Positions 63,957 through 64,000 of a DNA stretch of 64,000 bases are shown in pieces. The DNA lies in NCBI GenBank assembly GCA_001414345.1, contig LLCB01000203.1, positions 1 through 64,000 on the forward strand, written 5' to 3'. A model generated the notes under the pieces. The model was not told the DNA's origin, searched no databases, and saw nothing but the letters and a program-made list of their open reading frames with translations. Source of the stretch: Hymenoscyphus infarciens (taxonomy: Eukaryota; Ascomycota; Leotiomycetes; Helotiales; Helotiaceae). Made by a program: the position numbers and the translations under genes. Numbering within the stretch: position 1 is the stretch's first letter; each line of letters begins with the position of its first letter.

Positions 63957-64000
63957 CTAGTACTTCTTTAAAATGATAGAAGTTACTTAAAACTATTAAA

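Overview
The window looks like a chromosome segment from a filamentous ascomycete (Pezizomycotina). Evidence: genes with several 50-150 bp introns with fungal splice signals, a Dol-P-Man/ALG-type glycosylation gene, a fungal giant DUF6606-DUF3638-DUF3645 gene, and about 60% of the window in very AT-rich blocks whose sequence is TA-enriched and depleted of CA/TG. That is the signature of repeat-induced point mutation (RIP). Assignment to Leotiomycetes would be only a guess. No bacterial features, CRISPR arrays, rRNA or tRNA genes were recognised.

Layout. (1) 1-23,050 is a RIP-degraded transposon block. Its core is three minus-strand Ty1/copia retrotransposon copies plus a solo LTR. The youngest copy (9,885-16,085, 170-bp LTRs, TSD CTAAA) is nested inside an older one (6,308-17,899), which shares an LTR with a third (to 1,213). 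(2) 23,325-38,237 is one very large gene (about 3,000 codons when read through, N-terminal DUF6606, P-loop DUF3638, DUF3645). It is split in an exon by two tandem transposon copies (26,444-31,771; 5-bp repeats ATTTA at all junctions), and removing the insertion plus one ATTTA restores the reading frame across the break. The gene also has homopolymer frameshifts, RIP-type stops next to the insertion and a separate 2-kb patch (33,716-35,730) with 23 premature stops that all look like C-to-T changes of Gln/Arg codons. (3) 39,390-40,006 is a small island with a frameshifted SRR1-like gene between repeats. (4) 40,007-46,345 is another RIP block, with an LTR element whose polypurine tract is readable and an inverted LTR copy. 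(5) 46,346-60,570 is ordinary gene space: an eight-exon coiled-coil, single-TM protein with a 24-residue repeat array (49,106-52,941, plus), ALG1 mannosyltransferase (minus) and a Msc2/ZnT-type zinc transporter (plus), the last two divergently arranged. (6) 60,570-64,000 is again RIP-degraded and ends in the left LTR of a further copia copy that runs out of the window.

The genes do not form an evident pathway. ALG1 acts at the ER in N-glycan precursor synthesis and Msc2/ZnT5-7-type transporters load zinc into the ER/Golgi, but their shared 1.1-kb promoter region is not evidence of a joint function. The biology of note is genome defence: how RIP and transposon insertion have dismantled a giant conserved gene, with a mutation patch that is not adjacent to the transposon.
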